This document shows, one piece after another, positions 8,449 through 16,548 of a DNA stretch of 64,000 bases. The DNA is taken from the NCBI RefSeq assembly GCF_002893095.1, contig NZ_PKQQ01000001.1, forward strand, positions 620,001 through 684,000, in the 5' to 3' direction. The notes below the pieces were generated by a model that searched no databases, was not told where the DNA came from, and was given only the letters and a program-made list of their open reading frames with translations. This DNA is from Stenotrophomonas sp. VV52. Lineage in GTDB: Bacteria > Pseudomonadota > Gammaproteobacteria > Xanthomonadales > Xanthomonadaceae. A program made the translations under genes and the position numbers. How positions within the stretch are numbered: position 1 is the first letter of the stretch; each line of letters opens with the position of its first letter.

Positions 8449-9558
8449 TCATTCCGCGACGTTGGAGCCCGACACGCTCGGGTAATCCGTATACCCCTCG
8501 GCACCACCGCCATACAGGGTGTCCGGATTGAAATCCGACAACGGAACGTCATTGCGCAGGCGCTCCACCAGGTCCGGGTTGGCGATGAATGCCCGGCCGA
8601 AGGCGATCATGTCGGCGTAGCCACTGGCAATGGCCGCCTCGGCGCTGGCCTTGTCGTAACCGTTGTTGGCGATCCACGACCCACGGAACTTCGCCCGCAG
8701 CGCGGCGTAGTCGAACGGAATGTTGTCGCGTGGACCGCCGGTGGCGCCTTCGATGACATGGATGAAGGCCAGCTCGCCAATCGCATCCAGGCGCTCCACC
8801 GCGCGTTCGAACAACGGCTGCGGGTTGGAATCGTGCGCGTCGCTGGCCGGGGTGGTCGGCGACAGGCGTACGCCGGTGCGCTCCGCGCCGATCTCCGCGA
8901 CCACCGCACGCACCACTTCCTCAAGGAGACGCGTGCGGTTCTCGATGCTGCCACCGTATTCGTCGGTGCGATGGTTGCTGCCATCACGCAGGAACTGGTC
9001 GATCAGGTAACCGTTGGCGGCATGCACCTCGACGCCGTCGAAACCGGCGGTGAGCGCGTTGCGCGCGGCCTGGCGGTAGTCCTGGACCACCCCGGGAATT
9101 TCCTCCAGGCGCAGGGCGCGCGGCGCGGACACGTCTTCGAAGCCGTTCGCGGTGAAGGTCTTGGCATTGGCACGGATCGCGCTGGGCGCCACCGGGACTT
9201 CGCCTTCCGGCAGCAGGCTGGTGTGCGAAACGCGGCCCACATGCCAGAGCTGCAGCACGATGCGGCCGCCCTCGGCGTGCACCGCGCCGGTCACCTTGCG
9301 CCACGCGTCGATCTGCGCCTGGCTGTAGATGCCGGGCGTATCCAGGTAGCCCTGGCCCAGCGGGCTGATCTGGGTCGCTTCGGCAATGATCAGCCCGGCG
9401 CTGGCGCGTTGCTGGTAGTACTGGATCGCCAGCGGATTCGGCACGCGGCCTTCGATGGCGCGGTTGCGGGTCAGCGGGGCCATCGCGATACGGTTGGCGA
9501 CCTCGATCGCGCCAAGCCGGGTGGGAGTGAACAACGTTCCGTCAGTGGACTCTGTCAT
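8449..9558 (-). CDS. nemA: Old yellow enzyme family alkene reductase (NemA-like)
   Basis: A 369-residue FMN-dependent ene-reductase that would reduce activated C=C bonds or nitro groups (N-ethylmaleimide, nitrate esters) with NAD(P)H in the cytoplasm. It starts MTESTDGTLFTPTRLGAIEVANRIAMAPLTRNRA, a typical OYE beginning. The substrate-anion pair appears in EVHAANGYLIDQFL, followed by the NHRTDEYGGS signature, and the C-terminal phosphate-binding part reads MIAFGRAFIANPDLVERL. The ATG at 9556-9558 is preferred over an upstream frame extension because it begins exactly at the conserved N-terminus. The gene is divergent from an SDR gene, with 161 bases between them. The exact physiological substrate is unknown. 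Confidence 0.92.
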   Translation of the reverse strand: MTESTDGTLFTPTRLGAIEVANRIAMAPLTRNRAIEGRVPNPLAIQYYQQRASAGLIIAEATQISPLGQGYLDTPGIYSQAQIDAWRKVTGAVHAEGGRIVLQLWHVGRVSHTSLLPEGEVPVAPSAIRANAKTFTANGFEDVSAPRALRLEEIPGVVQDYRQAARNALTAGFDGVEVHAANGYLIDQFLRDGSNHRTDEYGGSIENRTRLLEEVVRAVVAEIGAERTGVRLSPTTPASDAHDSNPQPLFERAVERLDAIGELAFIHVIEGATGGPRDNIPFDYAALRAKFRGSWIANNGYDKASAEAAIASGYADMIAFGRAFIANPDLVERLRNDVPLSDFNPDTLYGGGAEGYTDYPSVSGSNVAE

Positions 9559-9660
9559 GAAAGTGCCTTGGGGGATGGGAAATCGTGCAGGGGTACGACA
9601 CCCAGCATAGGGGCGCGTGCGTTGCAGCGATGGGAAGCATTGTTGCGGGGCCTCCCGTGC

Positions 9661-9674
9661 ACGTTGTGTAACGT
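9661..9674. promoter_or_regulatory. Small palindrome in the nemA/SDR divergent region
   Basis: ACGTT-GTGT-AACGT is a perfect 5-bp inverted repeat, 46 bases before the SDR start and about 100 bases before nemA. Its position suits an operator for a shared regulator, but no regulator gene is adjacent. This is a weak call. Confidence 0.3.
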
Positions 9675-9719
9675 TTTGCAGGCGTAAGGTGGGATCGAAT
9701 CCAGGCAGAGGCAAGCGCA

Positions 9720-10478
9720 ATGATCGATTATCAGCTGAAGGGCAAGGTCGCCATCGTTACCGGCGGCGTCTCCGGCATCGGCTTGGCCGTGGCCGAACTG
9801 TTCGCCGACTCCGGCGCGGCGGTGGCGGTGTGGGACCTGAAGGACGACGCGGTGCAGAAGACCGCCGAGGCGATCCGCGGCAAGGGCGTGAAGGCCATCG
9901 GCATCGCGTTGGACGTCACCGACGAAGCCGCCGTGGAAGCGGCGGTGCAGCGCACCGTGCAGGAACTGGGTGGGCTTGATATTGCAGTCAACAACGCCGG
10001 CATCGGCGGGCCCTCCGCGCTCAGCGGCGATTACCCGATCGACGGCTGGAAGCGGGTGATCGACGTCAACCTCAACAGCGTGTTCCTGTGCCAGCGTGCC
10101 CAGATCCAGGCGCTGCGCAAGGCCGGCAAGGGCGGCAGCATCGTCAACATGGCCTCCATCCTGGGCCAGGTCGGCTTCGCCAACTCGGCCGCCTACGTGG
10201 CGGCCAAGCACGGGGTGGTGGGGCTGACCCAGACCGCCGCGTGGGAGCACGCCAGCGACAGGATCCGCGTCAACGCGGTGGGCCCCGGCTTCATCGCCAC
10301 GCCGTTGCTGGACAAGATGGATCCGGCCGTCAAGAAGGCGCTGGAGGCCAAGCACGCGCTTGGACGGCTGGGCAAGGCCGAGGAAGTTGCCGCGCTGGTG
10401 GCCTGGCTGGCCAGTGACGATGCGTCGTTCGCCACGGGTACGTATTACGCCATCGACGGCGGCTACCTGGCGCAGTAA
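9720..10478 (+). CDS. SDR family NAD(P)-dependent oxidoreductase
   Basis: A 252-residue classical short-chain dehydrogenase. The cofactor loop is GGVSGIG at about residues 15-21. The NNAG motif is present near residue 91. The catalytic Ser lies in NMASILGQ and the Tyr/Lys pair in YVAAK. The C-terminal YYAIDGGYLAQ closes the fold as in many 3-oxoacyl-reductase-like SDRs. Acidic residues after the second strand (WDLKDD) favour NAD over NADP. The gene is divergent from nemA and 110 bases ahead of the MgtC-like gene. Substrate is not predictable from sequence. Confidence 0.88.
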   Translation: MIDYQLKGKVAIVTGGVSGIGLAVAELFADSGAAVAVWDLKDDAVQKTAEAIRGKGVKAIGIALDVTDEAAVEAAVQRTVQELGGLDIAVNNAGIGGPSALSGDYPIDGWKRVIDVNLNSVFLCQRAQIQALRKAGKGGSIVNMASILGQVGFANSAAYVAAKHGVVGLTQTAAWEHASDRIRVNAVGPGFIATPLLDKMDPAVKKALEAKHALGRLGKAEEVAALVAWLASDDASFATGTYYAIDGGYLAQ

Positions 10479-10588
10479 TGCGGCGCAGCAGGGGCGGATG
10501 CACCGCTCCTGCACGTCGCGCTCACATCCCATTTCACGGAATTCCCACGACGATCAGGCAACGCTCCACCCATCGCCACTGGAACCTG

Positions 10589-11041
10589 ATGGGAATGGAA
10601 CAAGATCTATCGATCCTGCTGCGCATTGGCGCTGCCATGCTGTTCGGCGGCGTGCTCGGCATCGAGCGCGAAATGGGCAAGCATGCGGCGGGGTTGCGCA
10701 CGCACATGCTGATCGCCGGCGCGGCCGCGTTGATCGTTGGCCTGGGCGACAGCATTGCCGAGCATTTCCAGCAGGAGCGCTATCGCGACCTGCTGCAGGT
10801 CGACCCGGTGCGTCTGATCGAGGCGGTGGTGGCGTGCGTGGGGTTCGTGGCCGCAGGAACGATCCTGCGCGGCAGCCGCGAGGACGAGGTCAGCGGGCTG
10901 ACCACGGCCAGTTCGCTGATCATGGCCGCGGCCATCGGCATCGCGGTGGGGATCGGGGAGTACGTCATCGCCATCGGCGTGAGCGTGCTGTGTGTGATCG
11001 TGCTGACGGTGTTCCGCCGTCTGGCCAAGAAGCTGGAGTAG
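10589..11041 (+). CDS. MgtC/SapB-family membrane protein
   Basis: A 150-residue integral membrane protein of the MgtC/SapB/DUF4956 group. It has the conserved LGIEREMGKHAAGLRTHMLI signature at about residues 22-41, followed by two further hydrophobic segments, and ends in a basic cytoplasmic tail (FRRLAKKLE). An in-frame ATG 6 bases later (10595) is equally possible; GGAA at 10581-10584 supports 10589. The length matches short MgtC-like proteins without the C-terminal ACT-like domain. Family roles range from Mg2+ stress survival to phosphate transport control; no function is asserted here. The VOC gene starts 5 bases after the stop, suggesting co-transcription. Confidence 0.85.
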   Translation: MGMEQDLSILLRIGAAMLFGGVLGIEREMGKHAAGLRTHMLIAGAAALIVGLGDSIAEHFQQERYRDLLQVDPVRLIEAVVACVGFVAAGTILRGSREDEVSGLTTASSLIMAAAIGIAVGIGEYVIAIGVSVLCVIVLTVFRRLAKKLE

Positions 11042-11046
11042 TCGTC

Positions 11047-11481
11047 ATGTGCAGCGAGCGACCGTTCGAGATCCAACGTATCGACCACGTGGTGCTGCGG
11101 GTGCAGGACCTGCAGCGTGCGTTGGCCTTCTACTGCGACGTACTGGGCTGCACGGTGGCGCGCGAGCGCCCGACCCTGGGAATGATCCACCTGCATGCGG
11201 GCAGTTCGATGATCGACCTGATCAGCGTGGACGGTGCGCTGGGCAGCCGCGGTGGCCCGGCCGCCGGGGCGCAGGGCCGCAACCTGGAGCACCTGTGCCT
11301 GCGGATCGAGCCGTTCGACGAAGAAGCGCTGCGCGCGCACCTGCAGGAACAGGGCGTCGCGGTGGATGGGCAGGTACGCAGCAACCTGGGCGCGGAGGGA
11401 GACGGCCTGTCGCTGTACCTTCGCGACCCGGATGGCAACGCCGTCGAACTGAAGGGACCGACCAGCCCCTGCTGCGGCTGA
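11047..11481 (+). CDS. VOC (glyoxalase/bleomycin-resistance fold) family protein
   Basis: A 144-residue vicinal-oxygen-chelate protein. It has two beta-alpha-beta-beta-beta halves: IQRIDHVVLRVQDLQRALAF at the start and NLEHLCLRIEPFDEE in the second half, ending with YLRDPDGNAVELKGP, the usual VOC C-terminus with the metal-ligand Glu. His14 and the Glu near residue 134 are candidate metal ligands. It starts 5 bases after the MgtC-like gene, so the two are probably co-transcribed. The reaction is unknown; relatives include lactoylglutathione-lyase-like and YaeR-like proteins. Confidence 0.85.
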   Translation: MCSERPFEIQRIDHVVLRVQDLQRALAFYCDVLGCTVARERPTLGMIHLHAGSSMIDLISVDGALGSRGGPAAGAQGRNLEHLCLRIEPFDEEALRAHLQEQGVAVDGQVRSNLGAEGDGLSLYLRDPDGNAVELKGPTSPCCG

Positions 11482-11528
11482 CTTTGGTCTAATGGGCGGA
11501 CTGCATTCGCATCCGCCATGGTTGGACC

Positions 11529-12695
11529 ATGATCATCTCCGCTTCCACTGATTACCGCGCTGCCGCGCAGCGCCGGCTGCCGCCGTTCCTGTTCCACTAT
11601 GCCGACGGCGGCGCCTACGCCGAGCACACCCTGCGCCGCAATGTCGACGACCTGGCCGATATCGCCCTGCGCCAGCGGGTGCTGCGCGACATGGGCGCGC
11701 TGAGCCTGGAGGCCGAGCTGCTGGGCGAGCGCATGGCGATGCCGGTGGCGCTGGGGCCGGTGGGGCTGACCGGCATGTTCGCGCGGCGCGGCGAGGTGCA
11801 GGCCGCGCGCGCGGCGGCCAGCCGCGGCATTCCGTTCACGCTGTCGACCGTGTCGGTCTGCCCGATCGAGGAAGTGGCGCCGGTCATCGGCCGGCCCATG
11901 TGGTTCCAGCTGTACGTGCTGAAGGACCGCGGCTTCATGCGCAACGCGCTGGAGCGGGCCAAGGCAGCCGGCGTGACCACGCTGGTGTTCACCGTGGACA
12001 TGCCGGTGCCCGGCGCGCGCTACCGCGATGCGCACTCGGGCATGAGCGGGCCGAACGCGGCGATGCGGCGCATGCTGCAGGCGGTGACCCACCCGCGCTG
12101 GGCGTGGGACGTGGGCCTGCGCGGGCGGCCGCATGACCTGGGCAATGTTTCAGCGTATCGCGGCAGCCCGACCGGGCTGGCGGATTACATCGGCTGGCTG
12201 GGCAGCAATTTCGATCCGTCGATCTCGTGGAAGGACCTGGAGTGGATCCGCGAGTTCTGGAGCGGGCCGATGGTGATCAAAGGCATCCTGGACCCGGACG
12301 ATGCGCGCGACGCGGTGCGGTTCGGCGCCGATGGCATCGTGGTCTCCAACCATGGTGGGCGGCAGCTGGATGGCGTGCTCTCCACCGCACGGGCATTGCC
12401 GGCGATTGCCGCAGCGGTCAAGGGCGAGGTGGAGATCCTGGCCGATTCGGGCATCCGCACCGGGCTGGACGTGGTGCGGATGCTCGCGCTGGGCGCCGAC
12501 GGCGTGCTGCTGGGGCGCGCGTTCGTTTACGCGCTGGCCACGCATGGCGAGGCCGGCGTGGCCAACCTGCTGGACCTTATCGCGAAGGAAATGCGGGTGG
12601 CGATGACGTTGACCGGCGCGCGGACGTTGGCCGATATCAGCGAGGATTCGTTGGTGCAGCGCAGCCGGGCAGAGCCCGGCTCTACTCACATTTAA
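11529..12695 (+). CDS. lldD: FMN-dependent L-lactate dehydrogenase
   Basis: A 388-residue member of the FMN-dependent alpha-hydroxy-acid dehydrogenase family. It oxidises L-lactate to pyruvate and passes electrons to the respiratory chain at the membrane. Signatures are [16 protein letters not shown] at the start, the active-site run [10 protein letters not shown] with catalytic His and Arg, and [19 protein letters not shown] (FMN phosphate site). Length is normal for LldD. The last ten residues ([10 protein letters not shown]) are encoded by a SMAG repeat at 12663-12685, so the natural C-terminus was probably altered by the repeat. No regulator (LldR) or permease is adjacent. Confidence 0.92.
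   Translation: MIISASTDYRAAAQRRLPPFLFHYADGGAYAEHTLRRNVDDLADIALRQRVLRDMGALSLEAELLGERMAMPVALGPVGLTGMFARRGEVQAARAAASRGIPFTLSTVSVCPIEEVAPVIGRPMWFQLYVLKDRGFMRNALERAKAAGVTTLVFTVDMPVPGARYRDAHSGMSGPNAAMRRMLQAVTHPRWAWDVGLRGRPHDLGNVSAYRGSPTGLADYIGWLGSNFDPSISWKDLEWIREFWSGPMVIKGILDPDDARDAVRFGADGIVVSNHGGRQLDGVLSTARALPAIAAAVKGEVEILADSGIRTGLDVVRMLALGADGVLLGRAFVYALATHGEAGVANLLDLIAKEMRVAMTLTGARTLADISEDSLVQRSRAEPGSTHI
12663..12685 (-). repeat. SMAG repeat forming the 3' end of lldD
   Basis: On the minus strand this reads GTAGAGCCGGGCTCTGCCCGGCT. It is translated on the plus strand as the last residues of LldD, and its GTAG end (12682-12685) also abuts the stop codon of the convergent I78-type gene, which ends at 12682. 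Both genes therefore end in or at the repeat. Confidence 0.9.
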
Positions 12696-12984
12696 CTTCG
12701 GTAATCACGTTGTTCCTGTCGATGAACACGCGGAGGCGGTCGTCGCGGGTGGCGCTGGCGGTGATGGTGGCCGGGCCGATCGGGTCGATCAGGCCGGCGC
12801 CGCTCTGCTTGAGCAGGGCACGCATGTTGGCTTCGTCGGCCGGCTTGCCGATGGCCCAGGCCAGCGGTTCGGCATGGCACTGGCCACTGCCGGTGATGTG
12901 CGGGCCCGGCGCGGTGGCGCAGGCTGACAGGGACAGGGTGGCCACTGCCACCAGCGTAATCAGACTGCGCGAACGAAGTGCCAT
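12682..12984 (-). CDS. Peptidase-inhibitor I78-like lipoprotein
   Basis: A 100-residue exported lipoprotein. The ATG at 12984 has GGAG upstream and opens a lipoprotein signal with lipobox LSAC. The mature part shows [15 protein letters not shown], then [29 protein letters not shown], matching the I78 inhibitor pattern in which a short strand pair ends R-x-x-V-x-x-D-x-x-x-x-I-x-x-V-x-C. Established family role: inhibition of serine proteases. This gene overlaps the end of lldD by 14 bases in convergent orientation. It is 54 bases downstream of another lipoprotein gene and could be co-transcribed with it. Confidence 0.78.
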   Translation of the reverse strand: MALRSRSLITLVAVATLSLSACATAPGPHITGSGQCHAEPLAWAIGKPADEANMRALLKQSGAGLIDPIGPATITASATRDDRLRVFIDRNNVITEVKCE

Positions 12985-13038
12985 GGGTCGCTCCTGCGGG
13001 GGCCAGCGCTGACCATACCACCGCCGCACGGCGCGCGC

Positions 13039-13746
13039 TCAGTGCGCCTGGCGGGCATGCGTGGTCGAGGTATCGCCCAGCGCGGACCACACCTTCTCCA
13101 GGTGCTGCACGAACACCGGCGGTGCAGAAGCCAGGCTGGGGCTTTGGTGGCGTTCGCCGTCGAACCGCGCCTGGCCGGCGGCGTCCAGCCGGGTTTCGCC
13201 TTCGATGCCGTAGCCGGTGCTGCCGTCGATCAGGCTCACGTGCAACTGGTGCGGGTCGCTCCCGTTGCCGCAGAACGTATGGCTGGCCAAGGTGATCTCG
13301 GCCTGGCCGTCGCCGTCCAGGTCGGTGGCGCCCACGTGCTGCAGCAGCCAGGCCGCCTCCAGCACCGGACCGGCACAGGGCTGGCGGATCTGGCGTTGCC
13401 ACTGCTTGGTCCATCCCTTGCGGGGCCCTGACCGGACGTACAGCCGCGCGGTCAGGATCGCCACGTCGAGCGAACCGCTACCGGTCGGGTCGTTGATCAC
13501 CGCCGCGCTGCGTTCCAGCACCAGCACCCCTTCGCCATGCAGATCGCGGTAGTGCACGCGGCGTAATGTATCGTCGTTGCCGGGCATGGGGTCGGCCGCC
13601 ACATCCTGTGCGGAGAGCAGGGTCAGGCCGGGCAGCTGCGCGGAAGGCGCGGCGTCGTCACAGGCGGCGAGGGCAGCGCAGACCGTGCCCAGCAGGGCAG
13701 GGCGGAGCAGGCCGATCAGGCCGGGAGCAGGGAGGCGGGCGTTCAT
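13039..13746 (-). CDS. Uncharacterised lipoprotein with DLDGDGQAE calcium-like loop
   Basis: A 235-residue protein that I cannot assign to a named function. It has a signal peptide with lipobox LAAC at about residue 29 (so a lipoprotein). A loop GATDLDGDGQAEITLAS near residue 140 resembles an FG-GAP or EF-hand-like calcium loop, as in a family often annotated as M949_RS01915-type proteins. There are two Cys in the mature part (QPCAGP, HTFCGNG) that may pair in the periplasm. It is followed on the same strand by the I78-like lipoprotein, suggesting an envelope lipoprotein pair. Confidence 0.7.
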   Translation of the reverse strand: MNARLPAPGLIGLLRPALLGTVCAALAACDDAAPSAQLPGLTLLSAQDVAADPMPGNDDTLRRVHYRDLHGEGVLVLERSAAVINDPTGSGSLDVAILTARLYVRSGPRKGWTKQWQRQIRQPCAGPVLEAAWLLQHVGATDLDGDGQAEITLASHTFCGNGSDPHQLHVSLIDGSTGYGIEGETRLDAAGQARFDGERHQSPSLASAPPVFVQHLEKVWSALGDTSTTHARQAH

Positions 13747-13980
13747 GGGAGATCTGCTGCGGAACGGAAGCGATCATGTCCCGTGACCTCCGCGATGACC
13801 ATGCAGGGCGTCGCTATCAGCCCGATTTCCCGGATTTGCTGCAATGCAGCGAGAAACGTAGGACTCCGCTGAACCGGGGGCGCAGCAGGCAATCGTCAAA
13901 CAGCCACGCTATAGTGACCGATCAATGCGGTGCCCGCTTTCGCGCCCGGGCTGTCTGGCGCGTCGTATCCAATCACATTC

Positions 13981-14745
13981 ATGACTGCTGAAACGACTAC
14001 TCCGCCGACCGATTCCACCCAGGCTTCCGGCCCGCTGTTCTACCGCCAGCCGCTGCCGCTGCAGTCGGACAAGCACGCCAACTGGCGCCTGCGCCCGGGT
14101 TCGCTGGCCTTCGCTGCCGACACCAACGCCATTCCGGCGGTGATCGGCGAATTCGGCATGGCCGCCCAGCACTTCCCCATCCTGTTCACCGGCAAGGACG
14201 CTGCGCCGATCGTGGCGGTGGGCCTGGCCCGCAACAACCTGTTCGTCAATGACGGCCGTTGGGCCGACAACACCTACGCTCCGGCCTACCTGCGCCGTTA
14301 CCCGTTCGTGTTCATGCAGTCCGAGGAAGACGGCAACTTCCTGCTGGCGCTGGACGCCGATTCGGAGCAGGTCAACCAGGGCGAGAACGAAGAAGGCGAA
14401 CCGCTGTTCGTCGACGGCAAGGCGACCGAGCTGGTCGACAACGCCATGAAGTTCTGCGCCGACTTCACCCGCGAACACGAGCAGACCCGTCAGTTCAGCG
14501 CCGCGCTGCTGGCCCAGGACCTGCTGGTGGACCGCAGCATCGACGTGACCCTGAACAACGGCGAGAAGATGTCGGTCAACGGCTTCCACGTCGTCGACGT
14601 CGAGAAGTTCGCCAAGCTTCCCGACGACATCATCGTCGCCTGGCACCGCAACGGCTGGCTGGCGTCGATCCACCACCACCTGAGCTCGCTGGCGCGCTTC
14701 AACGCGCTGGTGCAGCGCCAGAGCGAGCAGGCCCAGGCGGCCTGA
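13981..14745 (+). CDS. SapC family protein
   Basis: A 254-residue SapC-family protein, recognised from PLPLQSDKHANWRLRPGSLAFAADTNAIPAVIGEF and the central stretch YLRRYPFVFMQ, both typical of the family first named from the Campylobacter S-layer locus. In Proteobacteria without S-layers the function is unknown; it is often next to peptidase or transporter genes. There is no signal peptide, so it is predicted cytoplasmic. The ATG at 13981 is chosen because the upstream extension is not conserved in type. A TATAGT hexamer at 13910-13915 is a candidate -10. The gene ends in a SMAG repeat and a strong terminator. Confidence 0.85.
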   Translation: MTAETTTPPTDSTQASGPLFYRQPLPLQSDKHANWRLRPGSLAFAADTNAIPAVIGEFGMAAQHFPILFTGKDAAPIVAVGLARNNLFVNDGRWADNTYAPAYLRRYPFVFMQSEEDGNFLLALDADSEQVNQGENEEGEPLFVDGKATELVDNAMKFCADFTREHEQTRQFSAALLAQDLLVDRSIDVTLNNGEKMSVNGFHVVDVEKFAKLPDDIIVAWHRNGWLASIHHHLSSLARFNALVQRQSEQAQAA

Positions 14746-14755
14746 TCAACGCGAC

Positions 14756-14780
14756 AGTGCCGGGCAGAGCCCGGCACTAC
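14756..14780 (-). repeat. SMAG repeat, GTAGTGCC subtype, after sapC
   Basis: On the minus strand this reads GTAGTGCCGGGCTCTGCCCGGCACT. It lies 10 bases after the SapC stop and is the first half of an inverted SMAG pair with 14824-14846; the terminator hairpin lies between the two. Confidence 0.85.
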
Positions 14781-14789
14781 GTGTGGACG

Positions 14790-14818
14790 AAAACGGCGAC
14801 CCTTGAGTCGCCGTTTTT
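14790..14818. terminator. Rho-independent terminator, usable in both directions
   Basis: AAAACGGCGAC (14790-14800) pairs with GTCGCCGTTTTT (14807-14818) around the 6-base loop CCTTGA. It has a T-run on the plus strand and an A-run giving a T-run on the minus strand. It separates sapC from the convergent monooxygenase-like gene. Confidence 0.92.
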
Positions 14819-14823
14819 CATTG

Positions 14824-14846
14824 GTAGAGCCGGGCTCTGCCCGGCT
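14824..14846 (+). repeat. SMAG repeat before the monooxygenase-like gene end
   Basis: GTAGAGCCGGGCTCTGCCCGGCT, the canonical core, lies 3 bases beyond the stop of the minus-strand gene at 14850. It is in inverted orientation to the copy at 14756-14780. Confidence 0.9.
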
Positions 14847-14849
14847 GCT

Positions 14850-15170
14850 TCACCCCCAGCTCTGGATCAACTCCAGTACCTGCGGCTCACGCGGCTTCTG
14901 CAGCAGCTCCGGCAGCAGCGCGTCGTAGGCGGCGCGGTAGTCGGTGGACTGGTGGGCCAGGAAATCCTGCACGGAGTCTTCGTCCCAGCGCTCGTACAGG
15001 GTGAACAACGTGGGGTCGTTGGCATCGCGGTGCAGGTCGCAGGAGATGAACGCCGGTTCGTCGGCCATGCGGTCGATCAGCGCGTGGACCGCGTCCAGCC
15101 AGTCCTGCACGCGTTCGGGCTTGACCTGGAGGCGGACGTAGAAGGTCAGGGGCACATCGGTGGCAGTCAT
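14850..15170 (-). CDS. Antibiotic-biosynthesis-monooxygenase (ABM) fold protein, putative quinol monooxygenase
   Basis: A 106-residue ferredoxin-like-fold ABM protein. It begins with TFYVRLQVKPERVQDWLDAVHALIDRMADEP and has FTLYERWDEDSVQDFLAHQST, the usual ABM order of strand, helix and the Y-E-x-W motif. Such proteins act as dimers on quinols or polyaromatics, or in stress-linked electrophile removal (YgiN type). There is no signal peptide. It stands alone between two terminators/repeats, so it is probably a single-gene unit. Substrate is unknown. Confidence 0.82.
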   Translation of the reverse strand: MTATDVPLTFYVRLQVKPERVQDWLDAVHALIDRMADEPAFISCDLHRDANDPTLFTLYERWDEDSVQDFLAHQSTDYRAAYDALLPELLQKPREPQVLELIQSWG

Positions 15171-15362
15171 CCGGCGGTTCCAAGCGGGGGGTGATGGCCA
15201 TTGTAGCGGGTTGTCCGAGTACACCGTTTCAGATGGCAAACCGACGTTAGGTGACGCATTTGAACCCAAATGCGGTCCTCACTTACTCCGCGGTAAATGA
15301 GTGTGCTATTAAGTCGGGGCGCCGCTGGCGCACGCTTCAGGGGAGGGTCTACGCAGGTTAAT

Positions 15363-15378
15363 TGTGACGTACGTCACG
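15363..15378. promoter_or_regulatory. Candidate Clp (CRP-like) binding site
   Basis: TGTGA-CGTACG-TCACG matches the CRP/Clp consensus TGTGA-N6-TCACA at 9 of 10 defined bases, and the inner 14 bases (15364-15377) are a perfect palindrome. It lies 62 bases before the ATG of the Rhs-like remnant, a position suited to activation. A 7-bp inverted repeat GAAAGTC/GACTTTC follows at 15397-15416. Confidence 0.6.
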
Positions 15379-15439
15379 GCGTAGCTGTATCCGCTTGAAA
15401 GTCGTGAAGGACTTTCTCCGCAACTGACAAGGACAGGGG

Positions 15440-16350
15440 ATGGAAGCACTACGTGGTTTCACGGGGTTGATGCTCGGTGTTGGCCTTTGCGCGGTTGCCG
15501 CCACTTCCCGGGGCGCCGAGCCCTATCAGGAATACAGCAAACGCATTGAAGCGGCGCAGACCCTCACCGCGCTCAAAAGCGAGTTGATGGGCGACAGCGT
15601 CAGCGTCTACAACGGCGCTACCGACTTCTCCGTTACCGACATCGAGCTTGCAGGCTCGGGCATGCCGGTCAGGCTCACCCGGCGGCTTTCGGTGGAATTG
15701 ACGCCGATCGGGTGCAGCGCAGCGAGTGCGTGGCCAAAACCAGTGGCCAGGACCTGTACTACGTTCTGAGCACGCCCAACCAGTTCGATGTCATGTCGCT
15801 GGTATCGAAGGAACTGAGCGGGCCGGGCATTCCACAGCCGCTGCTCTGGACCTACGCCTACACGCGCGAGCGTCAGGCGCTCTGGGGCGGTGGCCAGCCG
15901 ACGCCGTATCCCTGTCAGAGCTGCCCGACCACCAAGGCCAATACGGTCAATCAACCGGATGGGTCCCGGATCGTCTACGACTACGGCTTCCTGTATGCGT
16001 GGAATGACGGGCAGCTGATGGGGTCCACCACCTATGACCCGGCCGGCAACATCCTTACGTCCACCCGTTCCGAGCTGATGAGCGACGCGCAGCTGGCGAC
16101 ACAGCCGTTCTACCCCAACTACGGACTCAGGGTCGGCGGAGATGACATCGGCACCCTGAAGGTGCGCCCGATGGTGAGTACCAGTGTGACCCAGCAGGGA
16201 GCCACCTATTCGTCCACCACCAACAGCTTTGACGCCTACGCCCGGCCCACCAGCGTCACCCGCGGGGCGGCAGTATCGACAGTCATGGCAAGGCTCCGGA
16301 AACGCGACGTCGGGGAGGGCGCGCGCCCGCTGTTCAGGCACGCGCTGTGA
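15440..16350 (+). pseudogene. Remnant of an Rhs/WapA-like wall-associated repeat protein gene
   Basis: The first part (15440 to about 15690) encodes a signal peptide and YQEYSKRIEAAQTLTALKSE followed by GDSVSVYNGATDFSVTDIEL, the usual N-terminus of Xanthomonadaceae RHS-repeat proteins. The similarity then breaks off and continues in another frame from about 15685 (FGGIDADRVQRSECVAKTSG, later LLWTYAYTRERQALWGG and TTYDPAGNILTSTRSEL), with the large middle section missing. The second frame ends at 16350 after about 26 unrelated residues, so the YD-repeat core and toxin tip are gone too. Two deletions and a frameshift make this a decayed gene. Intact relatives are polymorphic toxins well over 1000 residues long. 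Confidence 0.8.
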
Positions 16351-16390
16351 CGGTTACGTGCGCAGCCTAGTGATGCCGTTCTCACGCCGA

Positions 16391-16436
16391 AATTGGCCCT
16401 TGGGCCCATGCCCACGCATGGACCCAAGGACCAATT
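16391..16436. repeat. 20-bp inverted repeat, unknown family
   Basis: AATTGGCCCTTGGGCCCATG pairs with CATGGACCCAAGGACCAATT around the 6-base loop CCCACG; the only two mismatches are G-T type. One arm recurs with 19 of 20 identities at 25745-25764. It sits 113 bases before the DUF3300 start in otherwise empty DNA. Confidence 0.75.
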
Positions 16437-16548
16437 GCCGGGTGCTTGGGCCAGGCCCAGCATGGCGAGGGAGGACAAGGGCGTGCAGGCTGGCGCCGAA
16501 CCCTGACCCTGTTGGACGGCGCGCAGCGACTGCGCAAGCGGAGGTTGC

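Noticed and set aside
13747..13980. Possible small gene between the lipoprotein and sapC
   Set aside because: A frame at 13566-13991 crosses the lipoprotein gene in antisense and has no ribosome binding site or similarity; the gap is better read as promoter DNA (TATAGT at 13910).
15712..16350. A 212-codon frame as an independent intact gene
   Set aside because: Its content continues an Rhs-like protein whose N-terminus is in another frame; it has no start signal and ends in unrelated residues, so it is part of a pseudogene.
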